Shown here piece after piece: positions 18,902 to 28,315 of a DNA stretch of 45,671 nucleotides. The notes below the pieces were generated by a model that was given only the letters and a program-made list of their open reading frames with translations, had not been told where the DNA came from and did no database searches. A program made the translations under genes and the position numbers. Numbering within the stretch: position 1 is the first letter of the stretch; every line of letters starts with the position of its first letter. The stretch comes from Deltaproteobacteria bacterium (GTDB lineage Bacteria; Myxococcota_A; Polyangia; Polyangiales; Houyiibacteriaceae): the NCBI GenBank assembly GCA_013151775.1, contig JAADHO010000367.1:1-45671 (forward strand). The letters are read 5' to 3'.

Positions 18902-18973
18902 TTTGGGTAGTGGTTTGGGTAGTGGTTTGGGTAGTGGTTTGGCGGGTGGTTTGGGTAGTGGTTTGCCGGGTGG
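18902..18973. repeat. Tandem array, 6 x 12 bp, abutting the 21-bp array
   Basis: Six 12-bp units directly follow the 21-bp array with no spacer. Units 1, 2, 3 and 5 are TTTGGGTAGTGG, unit 4 is TTTGGCGGGTGG and unit 6 is TTTGCCGGGTGG. A seventh degenerate start (TTTGCG) follows. Read on the coding (-) strand the unit is CCACTACCCAAA, purine-poor and unlikely to fold, so in RNA it would be an unstructured leader. Both array periods are multiples of three, so copy-number change would not shift any frame through the region. Confidence 0.88.
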
Positions 18974-19024
18974 TTTGCGCAGACCTCACCACCGTGTACG
19001 AGGTGCCTCGGCGCTGTAGCCCGC

Positions 19025-20467
19025 TCACTCCCCCGCTCCGAAGAGGTCGAGCTGCTCTGCGACCGAGGCATAGGTCGTGGGGGTCTGCGCCGCGTCCGCG
19101 TCGGGCACGAGCGTACCGAGGTACTGGATGACTTCGCCCTTGGCGATGGGCACGACGTCGCCGACCTTCATTCGCCACGTGCCTGCGCACGGTCGCGCAA
19201 TCAGCGCCCGGTACTGTCCTGGTTTGGCTCCCGGAGCATCCCGATGATCGACGAAGACGAGGTCGTTGGGGTCGCTATGCGCCACCACCACGGGCGAGTG
19301 CGTGCTGACGATGACCTGACGCAGCGGGTTGGCCTCGTCGACGGCCTCGCTCGTGTCCGTCGCCATGTCGGCGAGGAGCTTCATCATCGCGCTCATCCGC
19401 TCTGGATGAATGCCGTTCTCTGGCTCCTCCAAGCAGACGAGACCGGTGGCCGCGTGGTCGGCCTCGATGACGCTGAGCGCCACAAAGCGCAGGGTGCCGT
19501 CCGAGAGCGAGGCCGCGACGAACTCCCGGCCCGAAGCGTCCGTCAGCACGAGCTGAAGCAGCCGCCTCGCGTCGTCTCGTCGCACCTCGATCTCGCGAAC
19601 GTCGTCGACCAGGCCGGCTAGACGGTTCGAGACCTCGGCGAGCACTCGCGAACCATCAGGCCCCGACGCCAGGCGATACAGGGTCGCCGGGAGGTGTCGT
19701 CCCCCGACGGTGAGAGAGGACGGCGCGTCCAGCTCATCAGGAACACGAAGGGATGACGGCTCGAGCTGCAAGATCCGCCAAGACCGCATCTCCGCTCGAG
19801 CGAGCACGGCGGTGCGCGCCTCGTCGGCGTTCTGCGCGGCCGAGAGCACCGTGCGTGGCAGCGTGGACGCGAGAAAATCGCTGGGCTTGCCGCCGCCGCG
19901 CTTGGTCTTGGAGCCACCACGCATCTTGTCCGTGCTGAGCCGGATGCGGGTCTGGCCGCCCTCCTCAATCGTCTCGATGTACTTGGCGCGGCGGTGCGAC
20001 TTCTTGATCACCGAGTCGCGCCACTCGCGCTCGCTCTTGAAGCCCAGTCGGGTCTTCGCCTCGTGCTGGGTTACGTAGCGCAAAGACTCTTGCCGCAGCT
20101 CGATGCGCTCGAAGCCCTGGTCGTCCCGCACGAGCGCGATCTCCAGCAGGTAGGTCAAGAAGCTGTGGCTCGCCTCGGCGACCTGATGGAAATCGTCTTT
20201 GCCCTTCAGCGGCGTGATCAGATCGCACTCGAAGCGCATTACGCCATCGCCGCCCGCGGTGAAGAGGCTGGACACATCGGGCCCCCCGCGAGACAGCTTG
20301 GCGGCCTCGAGGAAGCTGTGGTCGGCGAGCAGGCTGATGAAGCGGATCGCGTCGAAGATGTTGGACTTGCCGACGCCGTTGTAGCCCGCGATGCAGGTGA
20401 AGGGGCCGAACCTGATCTCGGTGTCGACCAGGTTCTTGAAGCCAGTGACCTCGAGTCGTGTCAGCAT
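19025..20467 (-). CDS. RecF/OLD-like AAA ATPase of the DISARM-related operon
   Basis: A 480-residue protein. It begins MLTRLEVTGFKNLVD, the classic start of RecF/SMC-type AAA_15/AAA_21 ATPases. Walker A GYNGVGKS is at 28-35. Near the C-terminus are the Walker B/signature region LEEPENGIHP and STHSPVVV, matching the H-loop of this family. No TOPRIM domain is evident after the ATPase, which ends with ~70 residues including EVIQYLGTLVPDAD, so it is not a full OLD nuclease. It starts 40 bases after the methyltransferase gene and is followed by the repeat arrays and then the DUF1998 helicase. Such ATPases often act as DNA-end sensors or as motors for partner nucleases. A role coordinating the helicases here is inference. 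The classical DISARM core has no such ATPase, which makes this an added component. Confidence 0.87.
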   Translation of the reverse strand: MLTRLEVTGFKNLVDTEIRFGPFTCIAGYNGVGKSNIFDAIRFISLLADHSFLEAAKLSRGGPDVSSLFTAGGDGVMRFECDLITPLKGKDDFHQVAEASHSFLTYLLEIALVRDDQGFERIELRQESLRYVTQHEAKTRLGFKSEREWRDSVIKKSHRRAKYIETIEEGGQTRIRLSTDKMRGGSKTKRGGGKPSDFLASTLPRTVLSAAQNADEARTAVLARAEMRSWRILQLEPSSLRVPDELDAPSSLTVGGRHLPATLYRLASGPDGSRVLAEVSNRLAGLVDDVREIEVRRDDARRLLQLVLTDASGREFVAASLSDGTLRFVALSVIEADHAATGLVCLEEPENGIHPERMSAMMKLLADMATDTSEAVDEANPLRQVIVSTHSPVVVAHSDPNDLVFVDHRDAPGAKPGQYRALIARPCAGTWRMKVGDVVPIAKGEVIQYLGTLVPDADAAQTPTTYASVAEQLDLFGAGE

Positions 20468-20507
20468 GTTGACTCTTTACCGCGTTCTCGCGCGCGTGGG
20501 TAAATGG

Positions 20508-23500
20508 TCATGGGCGGCCCGTCGCGAAGCGCTGCTCGAAGTGGGCCCAGGCGGTTTCGTAGTCTTGTTCGCGGTCGCAGCGGTCGAAGGGGGCTTGGTA
20601 GGTGATGGTGCGCTCGCGGGGGCCGCCGGGGAGGGTGTCGTCGAGGAGCGTGCGCTCGACGCTGCCGGACTGCATGTGTTGGACGTCTTCCCAGCCGGGG
20701 GTGGGGTCGCCCTTCTTGGCTTTGCGGGGCAGGCCGACGCCGACGAGGCCTTTGGAGTTGGTGAAGACGATGCGACCCTTTCGGTCGTACCAGGTGTCGG
20801 CTTCGTAGCCGCGCATGACGTAGAACTGCGCGCGGTAGAGGGTCTGTAGCTGCTCGAGGCTGAGGCCGAGGGCCATGGAGACGAGCACGTCGATCTCGAC
20901 CAGCGCCTGACGCCGGGCGTAGTCCGTGCGCAGGGGAGTCTCCCATGTCCATTGTGGCGTGAGCGCCTCGAAGTGGGCGTCGTCGAGGCGAGCATCGGCC
21001 TTGGCCCATCCATCGGCGCGGAAGGCGGAATCATAGACCTCGACCCAGAGATCGGCGTAGTGCGTGGTGAGGCAGTTGAGCAGCAGCGTGCGAGCGAAGA
21101 GCTCGGGGAGGTGTTGGTTGGGAACGGGAAGCTGGCGCGCAAGACTGGGTTGCAAGTGACCAGCCCCAGTTGATTTGACGAAGAAGTCGACCGGCGTGGA
21201 CGACCACGAAGCCGTGCTCGCGAGTAGCTCGGCGACACGGCCAAATGCGTAGGAGTTCACGGTATGGATGTGAGCCGCACCGCGTGATGTCAGGGCAGGC
21301 TGGTGCGTGCGTTCGCCGGGCGGGCTAATCATGTTTGGCACGACGATCCGATAGAACGCCGTCACCGGCGGCTTGTCGCCCCACGGCACCTTCGGCGTGC
21401 GCTTGGCGTAGTCCGCGGGCGAGCAAGCGGGCAGGTAGTTGGTGCGAGGCAGGTAGTCCACCGGCAGCGTCGTCAGGTCGAGGATGTCGTAGTGGCTATT
21501 GTTCGTGCAGACGCCGCGCGGCGTCTTGTAGTGCGGGTTGCCGACGAAGAAATGTGGGCCCGAGAGGATGAGTTCATTGGAAGTCTTGGCGAAGCGCGTT
21601 TCTCGCCGAATGCTGCCGTCCTTCTGCGCATACACCTCGTTGAAGTGGAACGTAGCGAACCAGTCGTCCACGTCTGCGAGCCGGCGCGGAGCCTCGCGGA
21701 ACTGCTGCAGCACACCGACGAGCTGCCTCGAATACACAGCGGGAAGGCGCGCGCGCAGCGCGGATGTGCCGGGAGGATCGTAGAGCGCCGCGAAGAGCTC
21801 GAGCTGTTCACTGCCCACGTTTACAATACGGTCCCGATGGCCTTGCACAGCCCAGACGCCATGCTCCTTGATGCCGGGCACGGGTCCGCCTCCGAGGTGC
21901 GCGTGACACGCCTCGATCGTGCTCGGCGTGAAGAGGTTGGCGAGATGGACGAAGCTCGGCTGTGGGCGGGCAGGGCCGTAGATGTTGATGCTGAATCGAA
22001 CTTGGTCGTGGACTTCGTGAAACAGAAACAGTGCATTTGCGAACTGATAGTGGCGGCGCAGGCGCGGATAGAGCGCCTGCCGCAGCCCGCCGCCTTTGGG
22101 GTCGTCGTACACGCCCTCCGGGTGCAGCAGCCCGCTCGTGCCCTCTTCGTTCGTCCAAGACCACGCTACGGGCAGGAAGCATTTGTAGAGGTTGGGTTTG
22201 ATGCCTTCGAGCTCCGCGTAGTTCTGCGTGCCGGACAGGAAGCCCTGCGTGCCGGCGGCAGCCTCATGCGCTTCCAAGTACGAGCTGCGATTTCCGAAGC
22301 GGGCGAAGGTATCTTCGCGAAGGGCGGTCGCTTCCATGGCCGAGAGCTTCTTCAGCACGAAGGAAGGATCGACGTCTGCGAGTGCGTCCTTCTCCGACCA
22401 CTGCACGCGAATCCACGGCGGATTTCCCAGCATCAGGTCGAAGCCGCCGCGATCTTTGAAGAGGTCGGCGAATTCCAGCTCCCAATGGAGGAAGCGGTAG
22501 CGGGTCGAGAGCTGCTCTACGAGCTGCAGGCGCTCGCTGCGGGCGACCACCTTGTCCACGTCTACGACGCCTAGCTCCTTGGCCAAGGCGCGCGCCTCGT
22601 CCGCGGGCATGGTCGCGCCGAAGAGCGACTGCTGCGCCTCGCCTTGGAGCGTGTCGAGCACGTCCGTGTCGAGCAGCAGGGCGAGATCCGAGAGGTACTC
22701 GTCGCGGTCGGGCAGCAGCTCCGCCTGCTCGATGGGCCAGAACCAGAGGGCGCACCAATAGTCCATGGCCAGCTTCAGCCGGCGGTAGGGGCTCGCCGCG
22801 CGCACCTCCTTGGACTCCATCTCGCCGCGCCAGATGGCGTCCTTCTCGGCCGTGGTCGTCGGCTTGCGGGCGTCCTTGGGCAGCGGCTTGCCGTAGACCT
22901 CGAGCGGGTCGGTCGTGCGCGCGCGGATCCTTCGCAGCAGGCCGACATGCTTGTCCCAGAGCCTGTCGACGGCGTCCGAGAGCTGCACCAAGGCCTCGTG
23001 GTCGGCGCCCTCCACAGGCGCGCAGAAGTCCCCGCGCCAGTCTTCGATATGCTTCAGGGCGTCGGCCGCCATCTCGCGGATGGGCTTGCCCTCGTTGCCT
23101 TGGCCGTAGACGGACATGCCGCGGTCGCCAAGCAGGAAGTGGTAGACGGCGCCCTTCGGTCGCGTGGTGCCGAGGGGCACGCGCTCCGGTACGGCGTCGA
23201 GGTAGTCCGCGCGCTTGCCGTCACGCCCCGAGGCGACTGCACTCTTCTTGAACACCTGTCGGCGCGCGCCCACCAGCGAGTTGCCGCACACGGTCTGGCC
23301 GCCGAACCAAGGCACGAAGCCGCCCTCGTGGATGGTGTTCAGCCACAGGGACACCTCCGCGAGCTCCACCGCGATGGGGTTCAGGTCGACGCCGAAGACG
23401 TTGTTGTCGGCGAGGTACATCTTCACGCGCTGCTTCTCGAAGGCGTAGCGGTCGTGGGCGATGCGCTGCCCGAGCTCGCGCTGCTTCGCGCTGAGGTACG

Positions 23501-25388
23501 CCTCGGCGAGCTGATCCACCGCTTCGTTGAGGAAGGCGGCGCTGCCCATCGCCGGCTCGCAGACCGTCAGCTCGAGCATCTCGTCCGCGCTCAGCTTCGG
23601 TTGGCCGTCTTCGTCCGTGAGCCGCTCCCGCAGGGCGTACTTCACGACGGCGCGCGTGAGCGACTCGGGCGTGTAGTAGGAGGCCGAGGTCTGACGGTCG
23701 CGTCCGGCGAGCCGGTAGATGAACGTGCCCTTGGGGTAGCGCTTCAGCTTGCCGGCGGCGTCGTAGACGCGTTCCGTCTTCTCGTCGTACTTCGATAGCT
23801 CCGACTCCGGCACGAAGTAGGCCGTCTTCAGGACGTCGTGCTCTTTCTCCTTGGCGGGCTTCACCTCGAAGAGATCCGTCTCCGCGAAGAAGCCACGATA
23901 CGAGAGCAGCGCCTCGTAGACGGCGCCGAGTTGGTTGATGCCGAGGGTCGCGTACGAGATGCGGCCGCGGCGCTTCACCTTCTTGCCGCCCCGCTTGGAG
24001 CCCGGTCGAGTCAGCGACATGTGCTCGATCACGTCGCGCAGAACGACGTTGTCGAACTTCACCGTGTTCAGGAAGGGCGTGCGCGCCGGGTCGAAGAGGT
24101 GCGTGCGCAGCGGCTTCAGCTCGAAGGTGCCGTGGCGCGAGAGGCTGAGCTCGCCGTCTTGATCGGGCGACATCACCGACTGCTCAGCGGGCGTCGCGCC
24201 GTCGTGGATCATGCGGAAGAGAAGCTGGATGCTCTGGTGGATGTAGGTGCCGGCGCGATCTTCGGGATCTGTGAGGTCGAGCTGCTCCAGGTCGCGCAGG
24301 CGCTCCAGGCTGTATCCAAGGCGGTAGGCGTCGGAGCCGAGGGGCGCGTAGCCAAGCTCGGGCCTCGCCTCGATGTAGAAGAGGAAGAGCAGCCGATACA
24401 TGTAGCGGAGGCACTCGCGGCTGAGCTGCTCGGGGTCGATCTCTTCGCCGAAGACCTTCTTCTTCTGCGACTTCCGGTACTCGATGGCCGCGTTGCCTAG
24501 GCTCTCGATGCACGCCTGCAGCGCGTACTTCAAGTCTTCGGAGACCGAGAAGGCGTGCTTGTGAGAGCTGTCATCGAGCGAGTCGATCAGCGGCGTGCCG
24601 TCCTCGGGGGCGAGGCTCGAGCGGTGAAGCAGCGCCGCCACCACCTCGAGGGTGTCGCTCTCACGCCGTGCGAGGATCTCCTCGAGATCGAAGCGCATGA
24701 GGCGCTGCTCGGCCCACTTCGTGCGTTCGAGCAAGACGATGTCGGAGTGACCGAGGATGAGCACGAAGCGTGGCGGCTCCTCGAGCCCGAAGGCCTCCGT
24801 GGCCAGGTCTTCGACCGCGACGCCTTGCGGGAAGCGAAGCTCGCTCCGGTCCCCGTCTCGGGCGGCCTCGTCGAGCTGCTCGGGCATCAGCTGGCATGCG
24901 AGCGTGGCCTCGTCGGTCGCCGCGCCCGCGCTTGGGTCGGTGGCGTCGTCGCCTCCATTGCGCACGAAGGGCCGCGTGGCCGGGATGCACCAGACCAGCG
25001 GCGTGCCGTCCGCGCGCTCGACCTGGGCCAGCAGCGGAATGTGCCCCGAGGGCAGCTCCACGACCGCGCGCCGCGCTACGTAGCCCAGCGTGGACAGCAC
25101 GGGAGCGAAGGCGTCGCGATGGGCCTCGACGCGCGCGGCCGCCGAACGCAGCCGCTCCATCTGATCGAGGTAGCGGAAGAAGCCGCGGTGCTGCGCCGAG
25201 AGCGCCTGGGGCGGGGTCTGACTCGACGCGCCGCGCTTCGCCTTGCCGGAGCTGACTTGCTTCTGGCGTGCGGCCTGCTCGCGCCAGGCGTCCAGGACGG
25301 GCTTCAGGTCACCCTTCAGGATCGCGGCCAGGTAGTGCTGCGTGAAGAACTCGTTCTGGTCTTCGATGCCAATGAACGCGTGGCTCAT
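20508..25388 (-). CDS. Large N6-adenine DNA methyltransferase (DrmMI/PglX-like)
   Basis: A 1626-residue protein. Class I methyltransferase motifs are visible: SYYTPESL near 570, motif I EPAMGSAAFL at 611-620 (SAM binding), NVFGVDLNP near 663 (motif II) and catalytic NPPW at 989-992, the gamma-type N6-adenine signature. The ~550-residue N-terminal and ~600-residue C-terminal regions match the size of Eco57I/PglX/DrmMI enzymes, where they serve for target recognition and regulation. No N-terminal PD-(D/E)xK nuclease is apparent, so this is a modification enzyme without its own cutting domain. Its ATG overlaps the stop of the SNF2-type helicase as ATGA, the pairing seen for drmD-drmMI in class 1 DISARM. 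By inference it marks host DNA so that the helicase complex ignores it. Confidence 0.9.
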   Translation of the reverse strand: MSHAFIGIEDQNEFFTQHYLAAILKGDLKPVLDAWREQAARQKQVSSGKAKRGASSQTPPQALSAQHRGFFRYLDQMERLRSAAARVEAHRDAFAPVLSTLGYVARRAVVELPSGHIPLLAQVERADGTPLVWCIPATRPFVRNGGDDATDPSAGAATDEATLACQLMPEQLDEAARDGDRSELRFPQGVAVEDLATEAFGLEEPPRFVLILGHSDIVLLERTKWAEQRLMRFDLEEILARRESDTLEVVAALLHRSSLAPEDGTPLIDSLDDSSHKHAFSVSEDLKYALQACIESLGNAAIEYRKSQKKKVFGEEIDPEQLSRECLRYMYRLLFLFYIEARPELGYAPLGSDAYRLGYSLERLRDLEQLDLTDPEDRAGTYIHQSIQLLFRMIHDGATPAEQSVMSPDQDGELSLSRHGTFELKPLRTHLFDPARTPFLNTVKFDNVVLRDVIEHMSLTRPGSKRGGKKVKRRGRISYATLGINQLGAVYEALLSYRGFFAETDLFEVKPAKEKEHDVLKTAYFVPESELSKYDEKTERVYDAAGKLKRYPKGTFIYRLAGRDRQTSASYYTPESLTRAVVKYALRERLTDEDGQPKLSADEMLELTVCEPAMGSAAFLNEAVDQLAEAYLSAKQRELGQRIAHDRYAFEKQRVKMYLADNNVFGVDLNPIAVELAEVSLWLNTIHEGGFVPWFGGQTVCGNSLVGARRQVFKKSAVASGRDGKRADYLDAVPERVPLGTTRPKGAVYHFLLGDRGMSVYGQGNEGKPIREMAADALKHIEDWRGDFCAPVEGADHEALVQLSDAVDRLWDKHVGLLRRIRARTTDPLEVYGKPLPKDARKPTTTAEKDAIWRGEMESKEVRAASPYRRLKLAMDYWCALWFWPIEQAELLPDRDEYLSDLALLLDTDVLDTLQGEAQQSLFGATMPADEARALAKELGVVDVDKVVARSERLQLVEQLSTRYRFLHWELEFADLFKDRGGFDLMLGNPPWIRVQWSEKDALADVDPSFVLKKLSAMEATALREDTFARFGNRSSYLEAHEAAAGTQGFLSGTQNYAELEGIKPNLYKCFLPVAWSWTNEEGTSGLLHPEGVYDDPKGGGLRQALYPRLRRHYQFANALFLFHEVHDQVRFSINIYGPARPQPSFVHLANLFTPSTIEACHAHLGGGPVPGIKEHGVWAVQGHRDRIVNVGSEQLELFAALYDPPGTSALRARLPAVYSRQLVGVLQQFREAPRRLADVDDWFATFHFNEVYAQKDGSIRRETRFAKTSNELILSGPHFFVGNPHYKTPRGVCTNNSHYDILDLTTLPVDYLPRTNYLPACSPADYAKRTPKVPWGDKPPVTAFYRIVVPNMISPPGERTHQPALTSRGAAHIHTVNSYAFGRVAELLASTASWSSTPVDFFVKSTGAGHLQPSLARQLPVPNQHLPELFARTLLLNCLTTHYADLWVEVYDSAFRADGWAKADARLDDAHFEALTPQWTWETPLRTDYARRQALVEIDVLVSMALGLSLEQLQTLYRAQFYVMRGYEADTWYDRKGRIVFTNSKGLVGVGLPRKAKKGDPTPGWEDVQHMQSGSVERTLLDDTLPGGPRERTITYQAPFDRCDREQDYETAWAHFEQRFATGRP

Positions 25389-28306
25389 GTGGCCTCGCCT
25401 TCGCCGAAGCCGCCCTCGGGTCGCAGCACCGCCAGCACCTGCAGGAAGGGCACGGGCTCCGAGGTCATGGCCGCCTCGACCCAGGTCAGGTAGCTGTCGA
25501 AGATGCGGTGGATGCGCCGCTCTTCGCGTTCGCGCGTGGCACGCTTCGCCGGGTTCGCGGCGGTCGTCGCCTCGAGGTGAGCGAGCTGACGGGCGCGCAG
25601 CTCTTCGAGACGGTCCAGCTCCTGCTGAAGCTTCACGTTGATGTCCCGCTCGAAGACCTTGCGGCGCTCCAACATGGCGGCGCGCGTGGCGTCGATGGCA
25701 GGCGCGATCAGGGCCCGCAGCGCGTCGAGGTCAGCGGGCGCTCCGCGGTTCGGCAGAGGCTTCTGACCGAGCTTCAGCTCGCGGGAGAAGTCCCCGAAGT
25801 CATCCAGGGAGGCGAGCACGCCGTCGCGGAATCGGGCCGCGAACCAGCGATGCACCAGCGCTTGGCTCTGACGATTCGGCAGCAGCCCGGAGACCACGAC
25901 CACCGCCTCGTCCGCTTCGAGGCCGTGCAGCAGCGTGAGCACGGGAGCCGTGTGGCGGCCGAAGAGGGCGCGCGCCTTGTCACGGCACCACTCGACCACC
26001 GGGCTGAGTGGCCAGAGGAAATGCAGGCGAGGCCAGGCGGATTCCTCCCGGCGCGCGGCGACGATCTCCTGCTGCATGCGAGCCCGATCCGCGGTCAGGA
26101 CGATCACGCCGTCGTCGGGCACGACCTCGGCGGGCAGCTTGCGGAAGCGACGACGCAGGTCGAGCGCAGGGAGCTGAGCGCGGCGTGACTCCTGCGTATC
26201 AGGCGGGATCTTCAGCTCGATGATGCCGTCCTCGGCGCGCACCTCGCGCTGAACGCCCTCGGACTCCGCCAGCCAATCGAGGGCGGCCGCCACGAAATCG
26301 AAGTCGGTCTTGAAGAGGGAGAGCGGATCCTTCGGCGCGGCGCTCGCCACCGGTCCACCTGGACCTTCTCCCAGCAACAACTCCAAGGGATCGATGGCCA
26401 CGCCTTCGCCGAGCTGGGCATCGAAGGTCTCGACATCGAGGCCGTCTTCCATCGCCTTCGCGGTGATGCTGGTCTCGTCGTCGATGTTGTAGACGCCCAT
26501 CAAGGCAGAGGGGTCACCGATGTTCTTGGTGGCTTGGTCGTCGCGGTCGGCGAGCAGCTCGAGGATGCGCGCGTCGCCGTGGATCTGCTCCGTCTCCGAG
26601 TCCGTGAGCATGTAAACGATCTGAGGCGCCTGCTCCTGCCCATAGCGGTCGATGCGACCGTTGCGCTGGGCGAAGACCATCAACGACCAGGGGACGTCGA
26701 AGTGAATCAGGCGGTGGCAGAGGTAGTGGAGGTTCAGGCCTTCCGACGCGACGTCGGACGCGAGCAGCAGGCGCACCTTCGACTCCAGCTTGCCGAACTC
26801 CTCGACGATGTGTTGTTGGTCGAGATCCGAGCCGCCGTGGAGCAGGGCGACCTGATTGTCCTTCAGCTTCAGATCCTGCTTCAGGTGCTGCTCGAGGAAG
26901 CGGAGCGTCTCGATGCGCTCCGAGAAGATCACGAGGCGGTCGTCCTTCTTGGACGCCTTCCAGCCGAAGCCCTTCTTCTTGTCTTTGATGACCTGGAGCA
27001 GCTTCTGATACTTGCTGAATTCCTGAACACCGATCGCGGCGACCGACTCATCGAGAGCCCGCAGAGCCTCCACGTCTGCCTCGAACGCGCCCGCGTGCTG
27101 GGGCTTGCTGAGCGTCGCGATGCGCTTGCCCAGGGTCTGACGACAAGCCGCGGGGCTGCTGAACAGCGCCTTCACCAGCGTCGTCTTGAAGAGCATGCCG
27201 CCGTGCGCCCGCTTGTCCGTGCTGGAGAACTCGAGGTCGACCAGACGCTGATAGGCAGACTCTTCGGCCTCGGAAGCCTTCGCGTGGGCCTTGGCGATCG
27301 TCCGCTCCGGGAACGCCTTTCGGACCTGATCCTGCACATCCCTCTTGAAGCGACGCAGGAAGAGCCCATCGATCTCGTCGCGCGTGTACTCGTCCGGGTT
27401 CGCGATGGCCGTCGGGTCCAGCATGTTCATCAGGCTGGCGAAGCTGCGCGCCTTGCCGTCGTGGGGCGTGGCGGAGAGCAAGATCAGGTGGTCCGAGCGC
27501 TCCGAGAGCAGCTGCGCGATGCGGGCTCGCAGTGAACGGGAGCCGCCCCGGATGGCCACATTGTGCGCCTCGTCGATCACGATGGCGTCCCAGCGCGCGT
27601 TCTCCACATGAGCGCGGATGGCCTTGTTCTGCGCCAGCGTGTCGATGGAGATGATCGACTTGTCGTAGAAGTAGAAGGGATTGTGGTTGGTCGGGATATG
27701 CGCCCGGATGCGCTGCAGCCCGATGGAGTCGAGCCGGAAGAGTGGGATGGCGAAGCGCGCCCACATCTCCTTCTGGAACTGCGTGAGCATCGCCTTCGTG
27801 ACCGCCACCAAGATGCGCTTGCCGCGACCCCGGCGGATCAGCTCCGACAGCAGAATGCCGCACTCGAGCGTCTTGCCGAGTCCGACCGCGTCCGCGATCA
27901 GAATGCGCGAGCGCGTCTGGGCCAGAGCCATGCGAGCCGGGTCCATCTGAAAGTCGAGCACATCCATCGCCGCGCGGTGCCCGATGTGCAGCTCCGGCCC
28001 CGTCGGAGGCACATCGCGGAGCATGCTCTCCAGATAGAGCAGCGACGAGCGGTGCCCAGACGACGTGTCGACCTCCAGCTTCGTCTCCGCCGGATCGAGC
28101 ACCTCCACCCCGTTGCCGAGCGTCGTCTCGTACTCCTCCAGGAAGATCGCGTCCTGATCGCGCACGATCTCCGAGATGCCCACAACGCGCCAAGCCGCCT
28201 TGCCCGTGCTCGTCTGATCCACCTGCACCACGCGCCAGATCGCGTCGCGGACCACAATATGCGCGCCCGGCGCGATGGGACTCTGCGCCGCTGACCTCAC
28301 CGCCAT
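25385..28306 (-). CDS. SNF2-type DEAH helicase (DrmD-like), first gene of the operon
   Basis: A 973-residue protein from ATG 28306, preferred over an ATG 16 codons upstream because GGAGG sits 9 bases before it. Walker A DAVGLGKT is at 139-146, DEAH at 245-248, then LLSATPHDG. The C-terminal lobe has GLNLHYLCHRLIHFD and QRNGRIDRYGQ, typical of SNF2/RapA-type translocases. N-terminal residues ~1-90 form a small beta-rich domain (HIVVRDAIWRVVQVD). The C-terminal ~300 residues include long charged helices (LQQELDRLEELRARQL). Length and order fit DrmD, the SNF2 helicase of class 1 DISARM, which is encoded directly before drmMI. It is followed by the methyltransferase with an ATGA overlap. It probably moves on double-stranded DNA. 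RapA-like transcription factors are the nearest alternative but lack this context. Confidence 0.9.
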   Translation of the reverse strand: MAVRSAAQSPIAPGAHIVVRDAIWRVVQVDQTSTGKAAWRVVGISEIVRDQDAIFLEEYETTLGNGVEVLDPAETKLEVDTSSGHRSSLLYLESMLRDVPPTGPELHIGHRAAMDVLDFQMDPARMALAQTRSRILIADAVGLGKTLECGILLSELIRRGRGKRILVAVTKAMLTQFQKEMWARFAIPLFRLDSIGLQRIRAHIPTNHNPFYFYDKSIISIDTLAQNKAIRAHVENARWDAIVIDEAHNVAIRGGSRSLRARIAQLLSERSDHLILLSATPHDGKARSFASLMNMLDPTAIANPDEYTRDEIDGLFLRRFKRDVQDQVRKAFPERTIAKAHAKASEAEESAYQRLVDLEFSSTDKRAHGGMLFKTTLVKALFSSPAACRQTLGKRIATLSKPQHAGAFEADVEALRALDESVAAIGVQEFSKYQKLLQVIKDKKKGFGWKASKKDDRLVIFSERIETLRFLEQHLKQDLKLKDNQVALLHGGSDLDQQHIVEEFGKLESKVRLLLASDVASEGLNLHYLCHRLIHFDVPWSLMVFAQRNGRIDRYGQEQAPQIVYMLTDSETEQIHGDARILELLADRDDQATKNIGDPSALMGVYNIDDETSITAKAMEDGLDVETFDAQLGEGVAIDPLELLLGEGPGGPVASAAPKDPLSLFKTDFDFVAAALDWLAESEGVQREVRAEDGIIELKIPPDTQESRRAQLPALDLRRRFRKLPAEVVPDDGVIVLTADRARMQQEIVAARREESAWPRLHFLWPLSPVVEWCRDKARALFGRHTAPVLTLLHGLEADEAVVVVSGLLPNRQSQALVHRWFAARFRDGVLASLDDFGDFSRELKLGQKPLPNRGAPADLDALRALIAPAIDATRAAMLERRKVFERDINVKLQQELDRLEELRARQLAHLEATTAANPAKRATREREERRIHRIFDSYLTWVEAAMTSEPVPFLQVLAVLRPEGGFGEGEAT

Positions 28307-28315
28307 GGATGTCGT

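Noticed and set aside
18797-18973. CRISPR array
   Set aside because: Units of 21 and 12 bp are contiguous with no unique spacers of 30 or so bases, and no cas genes are present.
18768-19190. Open frames on all sides of the repeat arrays (Thr/Gln-, Asn/His/Tyr/Pro- and Val/Trp-rich products)
   Set aside because: They are translations of 12- and 21-bp repeats, which stay open in several frames because the periods are multiples of three. They lack ribosome sites or independent conservation signals.
19025-20467. A full OLD-family nuclease
   Set aside because: The ATPase motifs are present but no TOPRIM segment with its Glu and DxD follows within the 480 residues.
10184-28306. A classical class 1 DISARM locus
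   Set aside because: DrmD- and DrmMI-like genes are present, but no separate DrmB or PLD-type DrmC is visible and two non-DISARM motors are included, so only a DISARM-related call is made.
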